Positions 45,927 to 56,667 of a stretch of DNA of 64,000 nucleotides are shown one piece after another. Position 1 is the stretch's first letter; the number at the start of each line of letters is the position of its first letter. The stretch spans positions 558,001 through 622,000 of the forward strand of contig CM034304.1 in assembly GCA_019925795.1 (NCBI GenBank), written 5' to 3'. This DNA comes from Dendrobium chrysotoxum. Taxonomy: Eukaryota > Streptophyta > Magnoliopsida > Asparagales > Orchidaceae. Below the pieces are notes generated by a model, which worked only from the letters and a program-made list of their open reading frames with translations, had not been told where the DNA came from and searched no databases. The translations under genes and the position numbers were made by a program.

Positions 45927-46725
45927 ATCGTTCTGGACGATATTCACATCATCCTGGACGATCTAGTGAAAACAGAAACCCTAATTAGGGTGATCAAGTT
46001 AAGTCTGTCTGATTAAGTAGATCGTCCTGGACGATCCATCAATCGTACAGGACAATAGGCTCAAATCCGAAATTCTCAACCACCAGTTCAAATTAGGCAA
46101 GATTTTATTTTTAGAGATTTGGTCTGATCATCCCGGACGATACGTGTATTATCTTGGATGATCCTTGACAATTATACCTAAATTAATCTGGTAATTAAGG
46201 TAAGCAATTAATACCTGATTGATACAATCATATCGTCCCGGATGATTGCAATATCGTACGGGACGATACATGCAAAATTTTGACAGTCCAAAGCATTTCA
46301 GCTGGCCGAATAGAACTATCCTTTATACGATATTCCTATTTTGAGCTTATCGTACGGGACGATATAGATATCATCCCGGACGATCAAGTCATTTTAAATC
46401 GTACAACACATTTTGTGCAGTCCGATTAGCACGATGCTCATGATGATTTTGGCTATTTTAAACTAATCGTACAGGACGATAGAAATATCATCCTGGACGA
46501 TCAAGTCATTTTTAGATCGTCCAGCCTAAGTTATCCTTGATGAACAGAACTATTTCCTGGATGAAATTCTTGATTTACACTAATCGTCCTAGACGATCAC
46601 AGAATCGTACGAGATGATCTGAACAAACTTTTCTTCTGATCGTCTAGAGAAACCAGATTGTCCAGGCTAAAATATGAGATTTTGTACTAATCATACAGGA
46701 TGATCCGTCGATCATTCCTGATGAT
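45927..46725. repeat. Eight phased palindrome doublets in 5' LTR of element B
   Basis: Each doublet is two 15-bp inverted repeats of the form ATCRTNCNGGAYGAT. Centres: 45934/45955, 46028/46049, 46134/46155, 46239/46260, 46356/46377, 46473/46494, 46590/46611 and 46697/46718. Every pair is exactly 21 bp apart. Doublets recur about every 94 to 117 bp. Confidence 0.95.
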
Positions 46726-46829
46726 CTTTGACGGTTAGTTGATATTTAGGGCAATTTTTTAGCCCTTCTTTAAAAGATCTTTTTCTTTTAACAAGAAAAA
46801 TCTTTTGCCACTTTTTTTTCTAGAGAAAA

Positions 46830-46905
46830 CCTTGAAAGAGAGAGAGAGAGAGCTTGGGAAAACCTTGAAAGAGAGAGAGAGAGAGCTTGGGAGAGAGAGA
46901 GAGAG
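46830..46905. repeat. GA-rich direct repeat in LTR
   Basis: Two copies of a 32-bp unit, AACCTTGAAAGAGAG... to GAGCTTGGGA, followed by a third GAGAGAG run. The 3' LTR has only one such unit (56017-56056). Confidence 0.9.
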
Positions 46906-47036
46906 GATCTTATGAGGGGGAGTTTATGAGGGATTCACAAAGGTTGCTCCAAGCAAGGATCTGAGTCGTCTTCTCCGTTCGTCGTCACTTTTCTTGTCGG
47001 TGTCTCTATAGGAGGATCGTTCGCAAAAAGATCCGG

Positions 47037-47135
47037 GTTCTCTGCCTGCTTCAGGAGGAAGCCAAAGGAGTCTAAGTTCTCTGCCTGCTTCAGGAGGAAG
47101 CGAAAGGAGTTCAGGTTCTCTGCCTCACTGGGTCG
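47037..47135. repeat. 39-bp minisatellite in 5' LTR of element B
   Basis: Units begin GTTCTCTGCC at 47037, 47076 and 47115. The period of 39 bp is also exact in the 3' LTR (56188, 56227, 56266). LTR E shows intervals of 39, 39 and 38. All copies sit just before the conserved CTTCTC(T/C)GCCTTGCTGTGGGAG block. Confidence 0.95.
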
Positions 47136-47517
47136 GTGGAAAGGAGTTTTTGTACAGGCTTCTCTGCCTTGCTGTGGGAGCAAAAGGAGAGTCACTTTGT
47201 GTTAGTGCAATACTCGGAGGGGAGGCTCTGTGGAGTGGATGTAGGTCAAGTTGACTGTACCACTATAAAATCTGGTGTGTTCTTTTCAATTACTTTATGC
47301 ACTTATTTTTTGTTGGTGATTGTGTGATTATTCTTATTATTCTGTTATCGTTAAACATCTGCATAACATCGCATGACTGTAAAAGTTTTAAAACATTTAA
47401 AAAGATTTTCGTAATCATTATTTTGCTCTCGAATTTTTAAAACTACCAATTCACCCTCCTCTTGGTTAGCCTCGGGACTTATTCATAAGGGTTTAGCATC
47501 CCTATCGAACTTTCAAG

Positions 47518-47529
47518 TGGTATTAGAGA
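47518..47529 (+). other. Primer-binding site of element B, mutated
   Basis: TGGTATTAGAGA, two bases from the tRNA-Met site, two bases after the LTR. Confidence 0.88.
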
Positions 47530-47570
47530 GGGATTCAAAAATTAAGTTTAAAAACTTTTGAATTTGATCC

Positions 47571-49300
47571 ATGGCTAACTTTTGTAATCGTAATATTGCT
47601 GAAGGTTATTCAATTACACGACCACCATTGTTTGATAATATACCTTTTGATTTTTGAAAAACTCGCATGTCCACCCTTTTACAATCAATTGATTATCGCA
47701 TGTGGATGCTTGTTAAGGATGGCTATAAAGCGCCTTTTAGAATGGTTAATAATGTTAAAATTGAACTGTCTTTCACTGAATGGACTCTTGATGATCGGGA
47801 CTTATCCCAATTAAATGCCAAATATTTGAACTATTTTTTCTGTGCCTTAAAATCTGAGGATTACATGCGTGTCTCTACTTGTACAACTGGTAAAAAAATT
47901 TGGGATAGATTATTCATCACTTATGAAGGTACAACTAAGGTTAAGTAATCTAGATTGAACATCTTACTTCATGATTATGAACTCTTTGGCATGAAACTTA
48001 GTGAATCAATTTCTGAAATGTATACTAGGTTCACTCAAATTATCACTTCTCTACATGCTTTAGGAAGAGAACTCACTAACTATGAAAGAGTGAACAAAAT
48101 TTTTAGATATTTTCCTTCTTCGTATGATGCTAAGATAACTATGATCACTGAATCTAAAGATTTGAATACTTATTCTATTGATAGCTTACTTGGATCACTC
48201 ATTGCTTATGAGCAAGGGGTGAACCAAAGACAACTTGATGTAGGTGAGAAGAAGAAGGAGAAAACTGTGGTGCTGAAGGCCAACGATAATGACACTGATT
48301 CTTCCGGGTCTGATAGCGATGATGTTGCCTTAATCACTAGGCAATTCAAAAGCTTTCTAAGGAAGAAACATAAGAACTTTCAGAAGTGGAACAATGGTAA
48401 GTCTAGTAAAAATTTTAAAGGTTCATCTGATACTGTTTATTTTGAATGCAGGAAGCCTGAACATATAAAGGCTGATTGTCTTACACTTAAGGCTCATCCA
48501 AGCAAGGAGAAGGGTGAGGAGAAACCCAAGTTCAGGAAGGACAAGAAGCGGATTCAAAAGGTATTCTGGGCAGATTATGTATCTAACTCCTCTAAGACTG
48601 AAGTTGAGGAGGAGACTACAAATTTGTGTCTGATGGCTGATGATCATCCTGGTCAGTCTGATCAAGAAGAGGTATATGAGCTTACTTATGACCAATTATT
48701 TGATATTTATAAAAAAATTCATTCATCATATAGGAAACTTAAGAAAACTCATACTAGCCTGAAATTAGAATTTCTGAATTTATAAAAAGAGTATGAAATT
48801 TTGATTAAAGATCATTCTACACTTGATAGCAATCACATATCTTTACTTGATGAATTTGATAAATTGAATAAAAAGCATTCTGAATTGATTACTGAGCATG
48901 ATTCATTGAAAATCTTACATGTTGATTTAGAAAGAGCTTTTAAAGAATTAGACAACATGGCATGTGAAGAGGAGAGTAGTAATGGAGTATTGAAATTTGA
49001 AATTGTAAGTCTTAATAAGGAGAATGAATTTTTAAGAGTAAAAATTACTACTTTTGAGAAAAAATAAAATATCTCCTACTTTTGCACAGTTTTATGCACC
49101 TCCACCTTTTGAAGAATCTTTTTCAAAATTATCAAAGCATGTTTCATTCAAACCTAGGAAGAGGCACTATCTCCCACGTAGATTAGTTAACCTTTTTCCT
49201 GGTGTTAGATATTTTTTTAATGGCATGTTAGGACACATCTCCAACACCTACACTGTTCATCCTAGTACACATTGGGTGTGGAGGCCTAAATTGCATGCTT
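47571..49300 (+). pseudogene. gag: Copia gag of element B, broken
   Basis: ATG at 47571, the family start (MANF). The codon for a conserved Trp is TGA after 28 codons. The capsid region runs to about 48230 with LNAKYLNYFF, SRLNILLHDYE and TRFTQIITSLHALGREL. The zinc knuckle at about 48440-48480 has lost its first Cys (YFECRKPEHIKADC). The LCLMADD motif lies near 48627. A heptad-rich coiled coil follows to about 49060, then a Pro/aromatic segment (FAQFYAPPPF). Stops near 47658, 47946 and 48783 and a shift near 49065 interrupt it. Confidence 0.9.
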
Positions 49301-52300
49301 TATAGCACAGCATACATGCATTGCATTCTTCTTTTCATAAGAAGGAACCCAAACCTGTTTAGGTTCCTAAATTTGACATTTGATAATTTTATAGGTGTGC
49401 TCTCACAAAAGGCCTCGTGAGAGCATATTGTACCTGGACAGCGGATGTTCAAGACATATGACAGGAGATCCAAATCAGTTCATTTCATTGGAGACCAGAG
49501 TTGGAGGCAAGGTTACACTTGGAGACAACACCACCAGGAAGTTGGTAGGAGCAGGTATAATTGGTGATTCATAAAATTTTATTATTGACAATGTTTTACT
49601 TGTAGATGGATTGAAACACAACTTGCTGAGCATCAACCAACTATGTGACAAAGGATACAATATCAAGTTCCTTCCCACTTACTGTATTATAAGTTTAAAT
49701 GACAAAATTGTTTTGTAGGGACAAATGATCAATAATGTCTACATGCTGGATATAAGCTGTTTTAAAACTGATGTTTCAATTTGCTTAAAAACTACTGCTG
49801 ATGAGTCTTGGTTGTGGCACAGGAGATTATGTCATATCAGTATGAAAACCCTTAGAAGAGTCACCCAAAAGGACTTAGCTAGAGGTGTCCCCAAGCTTAA
49901 GTTCACTAAGGACCACCTGTGTGATGCCTGTCAATTAGAGAAGCAAGTCCACTCATCTTTCCACTCAATTAAGGACATCAACACCTCTAGACCTTTAGAA
50001 GTCCTTCACATGAATTTGTTTGGACCTATTAGCACTGCTAGCTTAGGAGGAAAAGTCTATGGATTTGTGATTGTTGATGATTACTCGATGTTCACTTGGA
50101 TTAAATTTCTGTAACATAAATCTAAGTCATTTGATGAATTTAAGTCTTTATCCACTTGGATTCAGAGGAAGTTAGGTTATGAGATCTTGACTATTTATAG
50201 TGATCATGATGGAGAGTTTGAAAATATGAGGTTTGGAATATTCTGTGAGAAGCAAGGGGTTAACCATAATTTTTCAGCTCCTAGGACCCCTCAGCAGAAC
50301 GGGGTAGCTGAAAGGAAGAACATGACCTTAGTGGAAGCCGCTAGAGCTATGCTTGCTGAGTATTCACTTCCAAAATACTTTTGGGCTGAAGCGATGAACA
50401 CTACCTTTTATGTGCTAAATAGGGTGAATGTTTGATCAAATTTGAATAAGACACCTTATGAGATCATTAAGGGCAGAACTCCAAACCTGTCCGACCTTCA
50501 TGTCTTTGGCTGTAAGGTTTTCATTCTGAATAATAGGAAATCATCCTAAGGAAAATTTGACCCCAAATCTGATGAAGGAGTGTTCTTAGGCTATTCTAGT
50601 GTGGGGAAATCCTTTAGGATGTTTAATAAGAGGACTTTGGTGGCGGAGGAGATAACTCATATGGTGTTTGATGAATCTGATCCTAAGGGGACTAAAATTG
50701 AGGAAGAAGAAGATGTAGGAGAGATTACCCAAGGAGTTAAAAATATAAATATGGAGGAAAGGGTAGAACCTGAAAATACTTTGCCTAGAGATTGGAGATA
50801 TACTTCGAGTCATCCTAAAGAATTGATCTTAGGAGACCCTTCTGAAGGTATTAGAATTAGGAACTGACTTAAGAAGGAAGTAAACCATTCTGCCTTTATC
50901 TCAATGACTGAACCCACCAACATCAATCAAGCCCTTTCTGATGAGTTTTGGATCTTAGTTATACAAGAGGAATTGAATTAATTTATAAGGAATGATGTTT
51001 GGGAGTTAATAGAAAGACCTAGAAATCAAAGTGTAGTGGGAACCAAGTGGGTCTTTAAGAATAAGATGAATGATTCTGGTGTGGTAGTTAGGAATAAGGC
51101 AAGATTGGTGGCTAAAGGATACAATCAAATTGAAGGGATTGATTTTGAGGAGACCTTTGCCCTTGTAGCTAGGTTGGAAGCTATTAGAGTGCTACTAGCC
51201 TTTCCTATTATAAGGGATTTAAGTTATTTCAAATAGATGTCAAGAGTGCCTTTTTAAATGGGATAATAAAAGAGGATGTCTTTGTAGAGAAACCCCCAGG
51301 TTTTAAGAGTTTCTAATATCCAAATCATATTTATAAATTAAAAAAGGCCTTATATGAATTGAAACAGGCACCGAGAGCTTGATATGAGAGGCTTAACACA
51401 TTCCTACTAGAAAGAGAGTTTGGTAAGGGGAGCATAGACACCACCCTTTTTCTTAGGAAAGTAGGAGATGATCTACTCATTGTCCAGATTTATGTTGATG
51501 AAATACTTTTTAGATCTTCTGATAAAAATTTATGTGATGATTTTTCTAAAATAATGAGTAAGGAGTTTGAGATGAGTATGATGGGAGAATTATCCTATTT
51601 TTTGGGGTTTATCATTAGGCAAATGGATGATGGAACCTTTCTGAATCAATCAAAATACACTAAGGACATCTTTAAGAAAAATGAAATGGACAAAGCCAAC
51701 CCAATCAATACTCCCATGAGTTCCACTATTTAGTTAGATAATGATTCAAATGGAAAATTTGTTGATCAGAATAAATTTAGGGGACTAATTGGATCACTGC
51801 TTTACCTGACTGCTAGTCGACCTGATATTATGTTTAGTGTTTATCTTTGTGTTAGGTTTCAAGCTGATCCTAAAGAGTTCCATCTGACTGTTGTTAAGAG
51901 AATTTTTAAATATCTTTTAGGGATCCCAAACCTAGGAATCTGGTACCCTAGGCATAGCACTTCTTTTGAGATTATTGAATATTCTGATTCTAACTTTGTA
52001 GGGTGTAAAGTGGATAGAAAGAATACTTCTGGAACTTATCAATTCATAGGACAGTCTTTAGTCTCCTGGTCCAGTAAAAAATAGAACTCAGTTGCACTTT
52101 CCACTACTGAAGCTGAGTATATTGCCTTAGGAAGTTGTGTGGCCCAAGTTATTTGGTTGAAGCAACAAGTTTTGGATTTAGGATTACCTATTGGCACAAT
52201 TTCAGTTCTATGTGATAACACCAGTACCATCTGCATTTCTAAGAATCTAATCTAACATTCTAGAATCAAACACGTTGATATAATGCATCATTTCATTAGG

Positions 52301-52442
52301 GACCATGTTACAAAAGGGGACATTGAGCTACATCATATAGCAACTGAAAATCAACTGGTTGACATCTTTACTAAATCATTGGCCTTTAACTCATTCAGCA
52401 TTTTGAGGACCAGATTGGGTGTGATTGACATAAATGCATGAT
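49301..52442 (+). pseudogene. pol: Copia pol of element B, broken
   Basis: Protease with DSGCSRHMTGD from 49436. The integrase zinc region LWHRRLCHISMK lies near 49812, with CDACQLEK near 49925. In the catalytic core the first Asp is changed to Asn (HMNLFGP, near 50010). The second block SDHDGEF is near 50200, and the Glu block NGVAERKN near 50297. RT runs from KWVFKNKMN at 51045; its active site reads YVDE instead of YVDD near 51493. RNase H runs from about 51960 (EYSDSNFVG) through STTEAEYIALGS near 52105 to the end at 52442. Stops and shifts are frequent. Confidence 0.92.
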
Positions 52443-53745
52443 TCTGATGACTGATAATTTCTGAGTATTTTTTGTTTTTCTTTTATTTTTGTTAGTCTTT
52501 TGATTTGATTATATGTTTCTTGTTTTATTTTCATTCATTGCTGATTTCCTTTTATTGTCAGGTGTTTTTTTTATTTGAGTATTTATTTTGATGTGATTTT
52601 CTACTTGTTCTTGATTTATTATTTTATTCTTTTTAAAATTAAATCACTGCTCACTACTGCTGATAAACTAGATTCCTGACTAAGAGTTTTGCCTTGTTTT
52701 GTTTGGAAGCTTGTAAGAAGTGATTGACTCCTCTGAATCTGTTAAAGGGAAGAAATGTTGATGATTATTTCTTTTCCTCTAACTCTCTTTAATGGTGTAT
52801 TATTTCTTTTGGATAAAAATCTTCTTTAAAATTAAAAAATTGGTTTTTGAAATAGAGATTTATTTTATCTTCTTACAGTAATCTATCTCATATGAATAGT
52901 ATTTTCAAAGTTTTGGATCATTATTATGTTTTCTTAATCAAGTAATTATACTTATCATATGATGTATTATTTTTATTCTGTGAATTACTCCTCCTTCTTA
53001 TAGAGAGTGCATTTTGTCCTCTCTTATGTCTGGAAGGTAATTTCACAACTGAATTTATTTAACGATTATGAAAGGAAGCAAGCTTACAAAAGATGCATAG
53101 TGCGTCAAATAATTTGAAAAAGAGGCACAAGATGAGCCAAAATCTGAAAAGATGCGAAATGTCGCCAAATTAAAAAATATACAAAGTGTATTAAAAATTA
53201 AAAGATGCACAGTGCGTCAAATAAATTAAAAAAGAGGCACAAAATGAGCCCAAACCAAGCTTTGTTTCCTTTTAGATCTTTAAATGTCTCAGAAAAATCC
53301 ATACACCACTTAATATTTTCAAAAGCTTGAGATTGAAAATCATGATTTTTGATTCCTTACTTTTTAATACTATTTTATCAGATATTTTTCTGGAATGAGG
53401 CTTGAAAGGATCTCTTCTTGAATCTATTTTTTTTCTTTTGAATTCGATTTTTGTTTGAAAGGAATTTGAACCTATAAGGTATCCGAGGTAGGAGTTACGA
53501 AAGTTAATTTTCTAACTTTTTTAGATTTCAGCATTGTCGATCTTCTTCTTATTGGTTTTTGGATTAAAAATCAAGGAAAAATTCTGATTTACTGGAGCTG
53601 ATCTCAAAAAACAAATTATTATTTTCACTATTATTTTTCCTCGTTTCTATTTTTATTTGATGTAATTTTGAATTTTCCTTTTTGTGTGTTTTTTTGGATC
53701 CCTGATCTTTCCTCTCTATCCTCATCTTTTTTACTTTTTCTTCAC
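52443..53745 (+). other. Post-pol non-coding region of element B
   Basis: AT-rich, no frame. It aligns by eye in order with bases 506-1869 (element A, other strand) and holds the inverted-repeat array at 53087-53251. Confidence 0.65.
53087..53251 (+). repeat. Array of six short inverted repeats (element B)
   Basis: In order: GATGCATAGTGCGTC (centre 53099), GGCACAAGATGAGCC (53131), GCGAAATGTCGC (53159), ATACAAAGTGTAT (53185), GATGCACAGTGCGTC (53211) and GGCACAAAATGAGCC (53243). Centres are 26-32 bp apart, with A-rich spacers. As RNA each could form a 3-6 bp stem with a loop of 3 or more bases. Confidence 0.85.
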
Positions 53746-54161
53746 ATCATCCTGGACGATCCACACATCATCTTGGACGATCCATGCATCGTCTTAGACG
53801 ATCCATTCAAATTATCCCCCCACTTGATCCGACGGCTGATATGCACCAATTATTGGTGATCATCCTGGACGATCCACCTTATCGTCTTGGATGATCCACG
53901 TGGCAGTAGTTGGAAGATTTAAATTTAGCCCCGGCCGATTCATTTATTGCCTATCATCCTAGACGATCCACATAATCGTACAGGATGATACCTTTTTGTC
54001 AAAAGTCATCCAGCTGTCCCCTCGAGACGATCGTCTGTCTCTTATCATCCTGGATAATATCTGATCGTCCTGGACGATCCGACATCCTTTTTGACCAATC
54101 GTCCTGGATGTCATAATTGCACCTATCGTCCGGTATGATCCTGCGATCGTACTGGACGATC
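53746..54161. repeat. Palindrome cluster in post-pol DNA of element B
   Basis: Starts with three palindromes in phase (centres 53753, 53774 and 53795, each 21 bp apart), followed by pairs at 53866/53888, 53960/53982, 54051/54071 and 54132/54153 (22, 22, 20 and 21 bp). It lies outside the LTR. Confidence 0.92.
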
Positions 54162-54259
54162 TGGACAATTTCTATTTAAACAGCCATTTTCTAAGTTTTT
54201 TACTCCACTCTTCCCTCTCCTTACTTGAATTGTGTTCCTCATTGGTGGCAGAAAAAGAT

Positions 54260-55156
54260 TAAGGCAATGCGGTGCTAGTTCCTCCCAGGGAAATACCGAT
54301 TTTTGCTTTCCTGATACAGCTAATCAAGCTGCCTTTCAAAGATATTCTGATGCTGGGATCACTATCTTAATTAAAGGTAAACCCATGGACCCTGATATAT
54401 CCGATACTTGATTTATTCTCTCACACCTCCCTCACTTTCATTCTTACTCTGGCCTTTCAATTCAACACTAAACTCCTTAGGGTGTTCTTTGCAAATCTGT
54501 GCATAACCTCTAATTACTCCACCCTTCAATCATTCGTTAATCAACGACTAGTGGAATTAACCCGTGAGGACTTTAATAATATCCTTCAATTGTCAAATTC
54601 TGGCGATAAGCTTCATCTTGTAGCATCTAATCTTGATTTTAATTGGAGTGTCGCCAACCACTTCCTTGTAACATAAATGCCCCATTCCACAACCAGCTCT
54701 GTTCCTCCCTAGTCAAGGATACTCAGATAGTCCAACATGTCCTTCGCTCCTCTGTCATTCCTAAAGCTGGGGATCGCATCCACATCACTCCTCTACTCTC
54801 CATCACCACCTACTACATCCTTGCCCATCGTGACTTCAATGCGACTGACTTAATTTTTTGCTACATTGAACAATTGACTTCTATTCAGGATCCAGGCCAC
54901 ATGAGATGCCCTGATCTAGCCTTAGGACATCTCATCCACTATGCCCTTCAAATGAAATACAATTTACAATATCCGGGACTACCCAATGTTCCCCCTTCCT
55001 TCTTCTCCAACAATGCCTTCCATGTTCTGCACAGCACTCGACTTCATCCGGAGCCTGCCCCGGATGTGGAGGGAGAAGAGGAAGAAGCTGCTCTGGTACC
55101 TGCACCTGCTCCTCTAGATAGAGTCCCCTCTGGATTATCTAGTGCACCACTTTGAT
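54260..55156 (+). pseudogene. Third ORF of element B (function unknown)
   Basis: The longest piece, 54643-55155, is 170 codons. Residues 30-60 include HVLRSSVIPKAGDRIHITPL; about residues 75-120 hold a hydrophobic YYILAHRDFNATDLIFCYIEQL segment (shown here only as its general position) and CPDLALGHLIHYAL. The C-terminus is acidic, then Pro/Ala-rich. Upstream pieces from about 54266 in other frames extend it. Sireviruses often carry an extra ORF here, called env-like in some, but I see no clear signal peptide or membrane anchor. It more resembles plant retroelement-associated proteins of unknown role. It is disrupted by at least two shifts. Confidence 0.6.
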
Positions 55157-55386
55157 CAGTGGGAGACTCATTTTAATTCCTACGTGACTCAACAATAGGA
55201 GCAGCACGACTAGGGCATGGCCTGGTTTGGTGAGCAGTTCTTCACCATTCACAGTTACTTTAATCCACCACCACCTCCTCCGTCTGATCAGGATCTGCCT
55301 CTTTATTAGATTATTTGTTTTACTTTTTTTGTAATCTGTTAGTTTGCTGTTGTTTTTGTCTTTTATGTTCCTCCTTTTTGTGATGT

Positions 55387-55400
55387 CAAAAGGGGGAGTT
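55387..55400 (+). other. Upstream purine tract
   Basis: Reads TCAAAAGGGGGAG, one of several purine runs before the 3' LTR. Element C has the same word at about 60446-60461. Repeated polypurine tracts are a known Sirevirus trait. Confidence 0.7.
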
Positions 55401-55575
55401 ATTTTTGTGTTGCAGTAGTTTCATTTTCATTTGTTATTTTTGTAATAGTTGTGTCCTTTCTTGTATTGAATGTCATTAGTTATTAATGATTAGTAAAATT
55501 TATCATCTCTCTCCTGTGCTTTACTTACTATAATCTGGTTAATTTGAAACTTCTGAATAAATATTTTCCATCATA

Positions 55576-55589
55576 AAAAAGGGGGAGAT
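55576..55589 (+). other. Polypurine tract of element B
   Basis: AAAAAGGGGGAGAT immediately before the 3' LTR, the expected start of plus-strand DNA synthesis. Confidence 0.88.
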
Positions 55590-56667
55590 TGTTGCAAATC
55601 TGAGTTTCAAGGACTATGATTTTGATGATTGTAAACATTTCTATTTCGGGTTGATTGTCTAATTTTTCAGGTCCGTAGGATCAATTACAAGTTCAAGCCA
55701 GCCAGTACGATCCTTGATTTATTATCCTGGATGAATAGAACTATTCCCTGGATGAAATTCCTGATTTACACTAATCATCCTGGACGATCACAGAATCGTA
55801 TGGGATGATCTGAACAAACTTTTCTTCTAATCGTCCAGAGAAACTAGATTGTCCATGTTGAAATATGAGATTTTGTACTAATCATACAGGACGATCCGTC
55901 GATCGTCCTGGACAATCTTTAACGGCCAGTTGAGATTTAGGGCAATTTTGAGCCCTTCTTTAAAATATTTTTTTATTTTAACAAGAAAAATCTTTTGCCA
56001 CTTTTATTTCTAGAGAAAACCTTGAGAGAGAGAGAGAGCTTGGGAGAGAGAGAGAGGATCTTATGAGGGGGAGTTTATGAGAGATTCACAAAGATTGCTC
56101 CAAGCAAGGATCTGAGTCTTCTTCTCCGTTCGTCGTCTCTTATCTTGTCAGTGTCTCTATGGGAGAATCGTTCGCAAGAAGATCCAGGTTCTCTGTCTGC
56201 TTCAGAAGGAAGCGAAAGGAGTCCAGGTTCTCTGCCTGCTTTAGGAGGAAGCGAAAGGAGTTCAGGTTCTTTGCCTCACCGGGTCTTTGGAAAGGAGTTT
56301 TTGTACAGGCTTCTCCGCCTTGCTGTGGGAGTAGAAGTAGAGTCACTTTGTGTTAGTGTAATACCCGGAGGGGAGGCTCCGGGGAGTGGACGTAGGTCAA
56401 GTTGACCGAACCACTATAAAATCTGGTGTGTTCTTTTTAATTACTTTCTGTACTTATTTTCTGTTGGTGATTGTGTGATTGTTCTTATTATTCTATTATC
56501 ATTAAACATCTGCATAACATCGCATGACTGTAAAAGTTTTAAAACATTCAAAAAGATTTTCGTAATCGTTATTTTGCTCTCGAATTTTTAAAACTACCAA
56601 TTCATCCCCCTTCTTGGTTAGCCTCGGGACTAGTTCATAAGGGCTTAACATCCCTATTGAACTTTCA
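55590..56667 (+). repeat. 3' LTR of element B, internally deleted
   Basis: 1078 bp from TGTTGCAAATCTGAG to GAACTTTCA. It matches the 5' LTR, except that about 785 bp between the leader (to about 55705) and the seventh doublet is absent. Two doublets remain, with centres 55781/55802 and 55888/55909, both 21 bp apart. The minisatellite is at 56188-56290. Confidence 0.93.

Larger units (their letters stand above)
45653..47515 (+). repeat. 5' LTR of element B
   Basis: 1863 bp from TATTGCAAATCTG (TG start mutated to TA) to GAACTTTCA. In order: a 270-bp leader, eight palindrome doublets (45927-46725), AAAAGATCTTTTTCTTTTAACAAG as a possible promoter area near 46770, GA-rich direct repeats (46830-46905), a 39-bp minisatellite (47037-47135), and the primer-proximal part. 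Confidence 0.93.
45653..56667 (+). mobile_element. Complete Sirevirus-type copia element B
   Basis: An 11,015-bp element with both LTRs, primer site, gag, pol, post-pol non-coding DNA, a third ORF and polypurine tracts. It is bounded by the 5-bp duplication TAGGC (45648-45652 and 56668-56672) inside the LINE. The gag coiled coil, the LCLMADD motif, multiple purine tracts and the extra ORF fit Sireviruses. The LTRs are unequal (1863 and 1078 bp) because the 3' copy lacks about 785 bp of palindrome-rich U3. Stops and shifts disable every gene. Confidence 0.93.

Noticed and set aside
45927..46725. CRISPR-like array of repeats and spacers
   Set aside because: The repeats are palindromic 15-mers inside a plant retrotransposon LTR, with uneven doublet spacing and no cas genes.
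46935..47195. 86-codon minus-strand frame in the LTR of element B, repeated in its 3' LTR
   Set aside because: It is generated by the 39-bp minisatellite, whose length is a multiple of three, and has no support as a protein.
55590..56667. 3' LTR of element B as an unrelated solo LTR
   Set aside because: It follows a polypurine tract, matches the 5' LTR at both ends, and shares the TAGGC target duplication with it.
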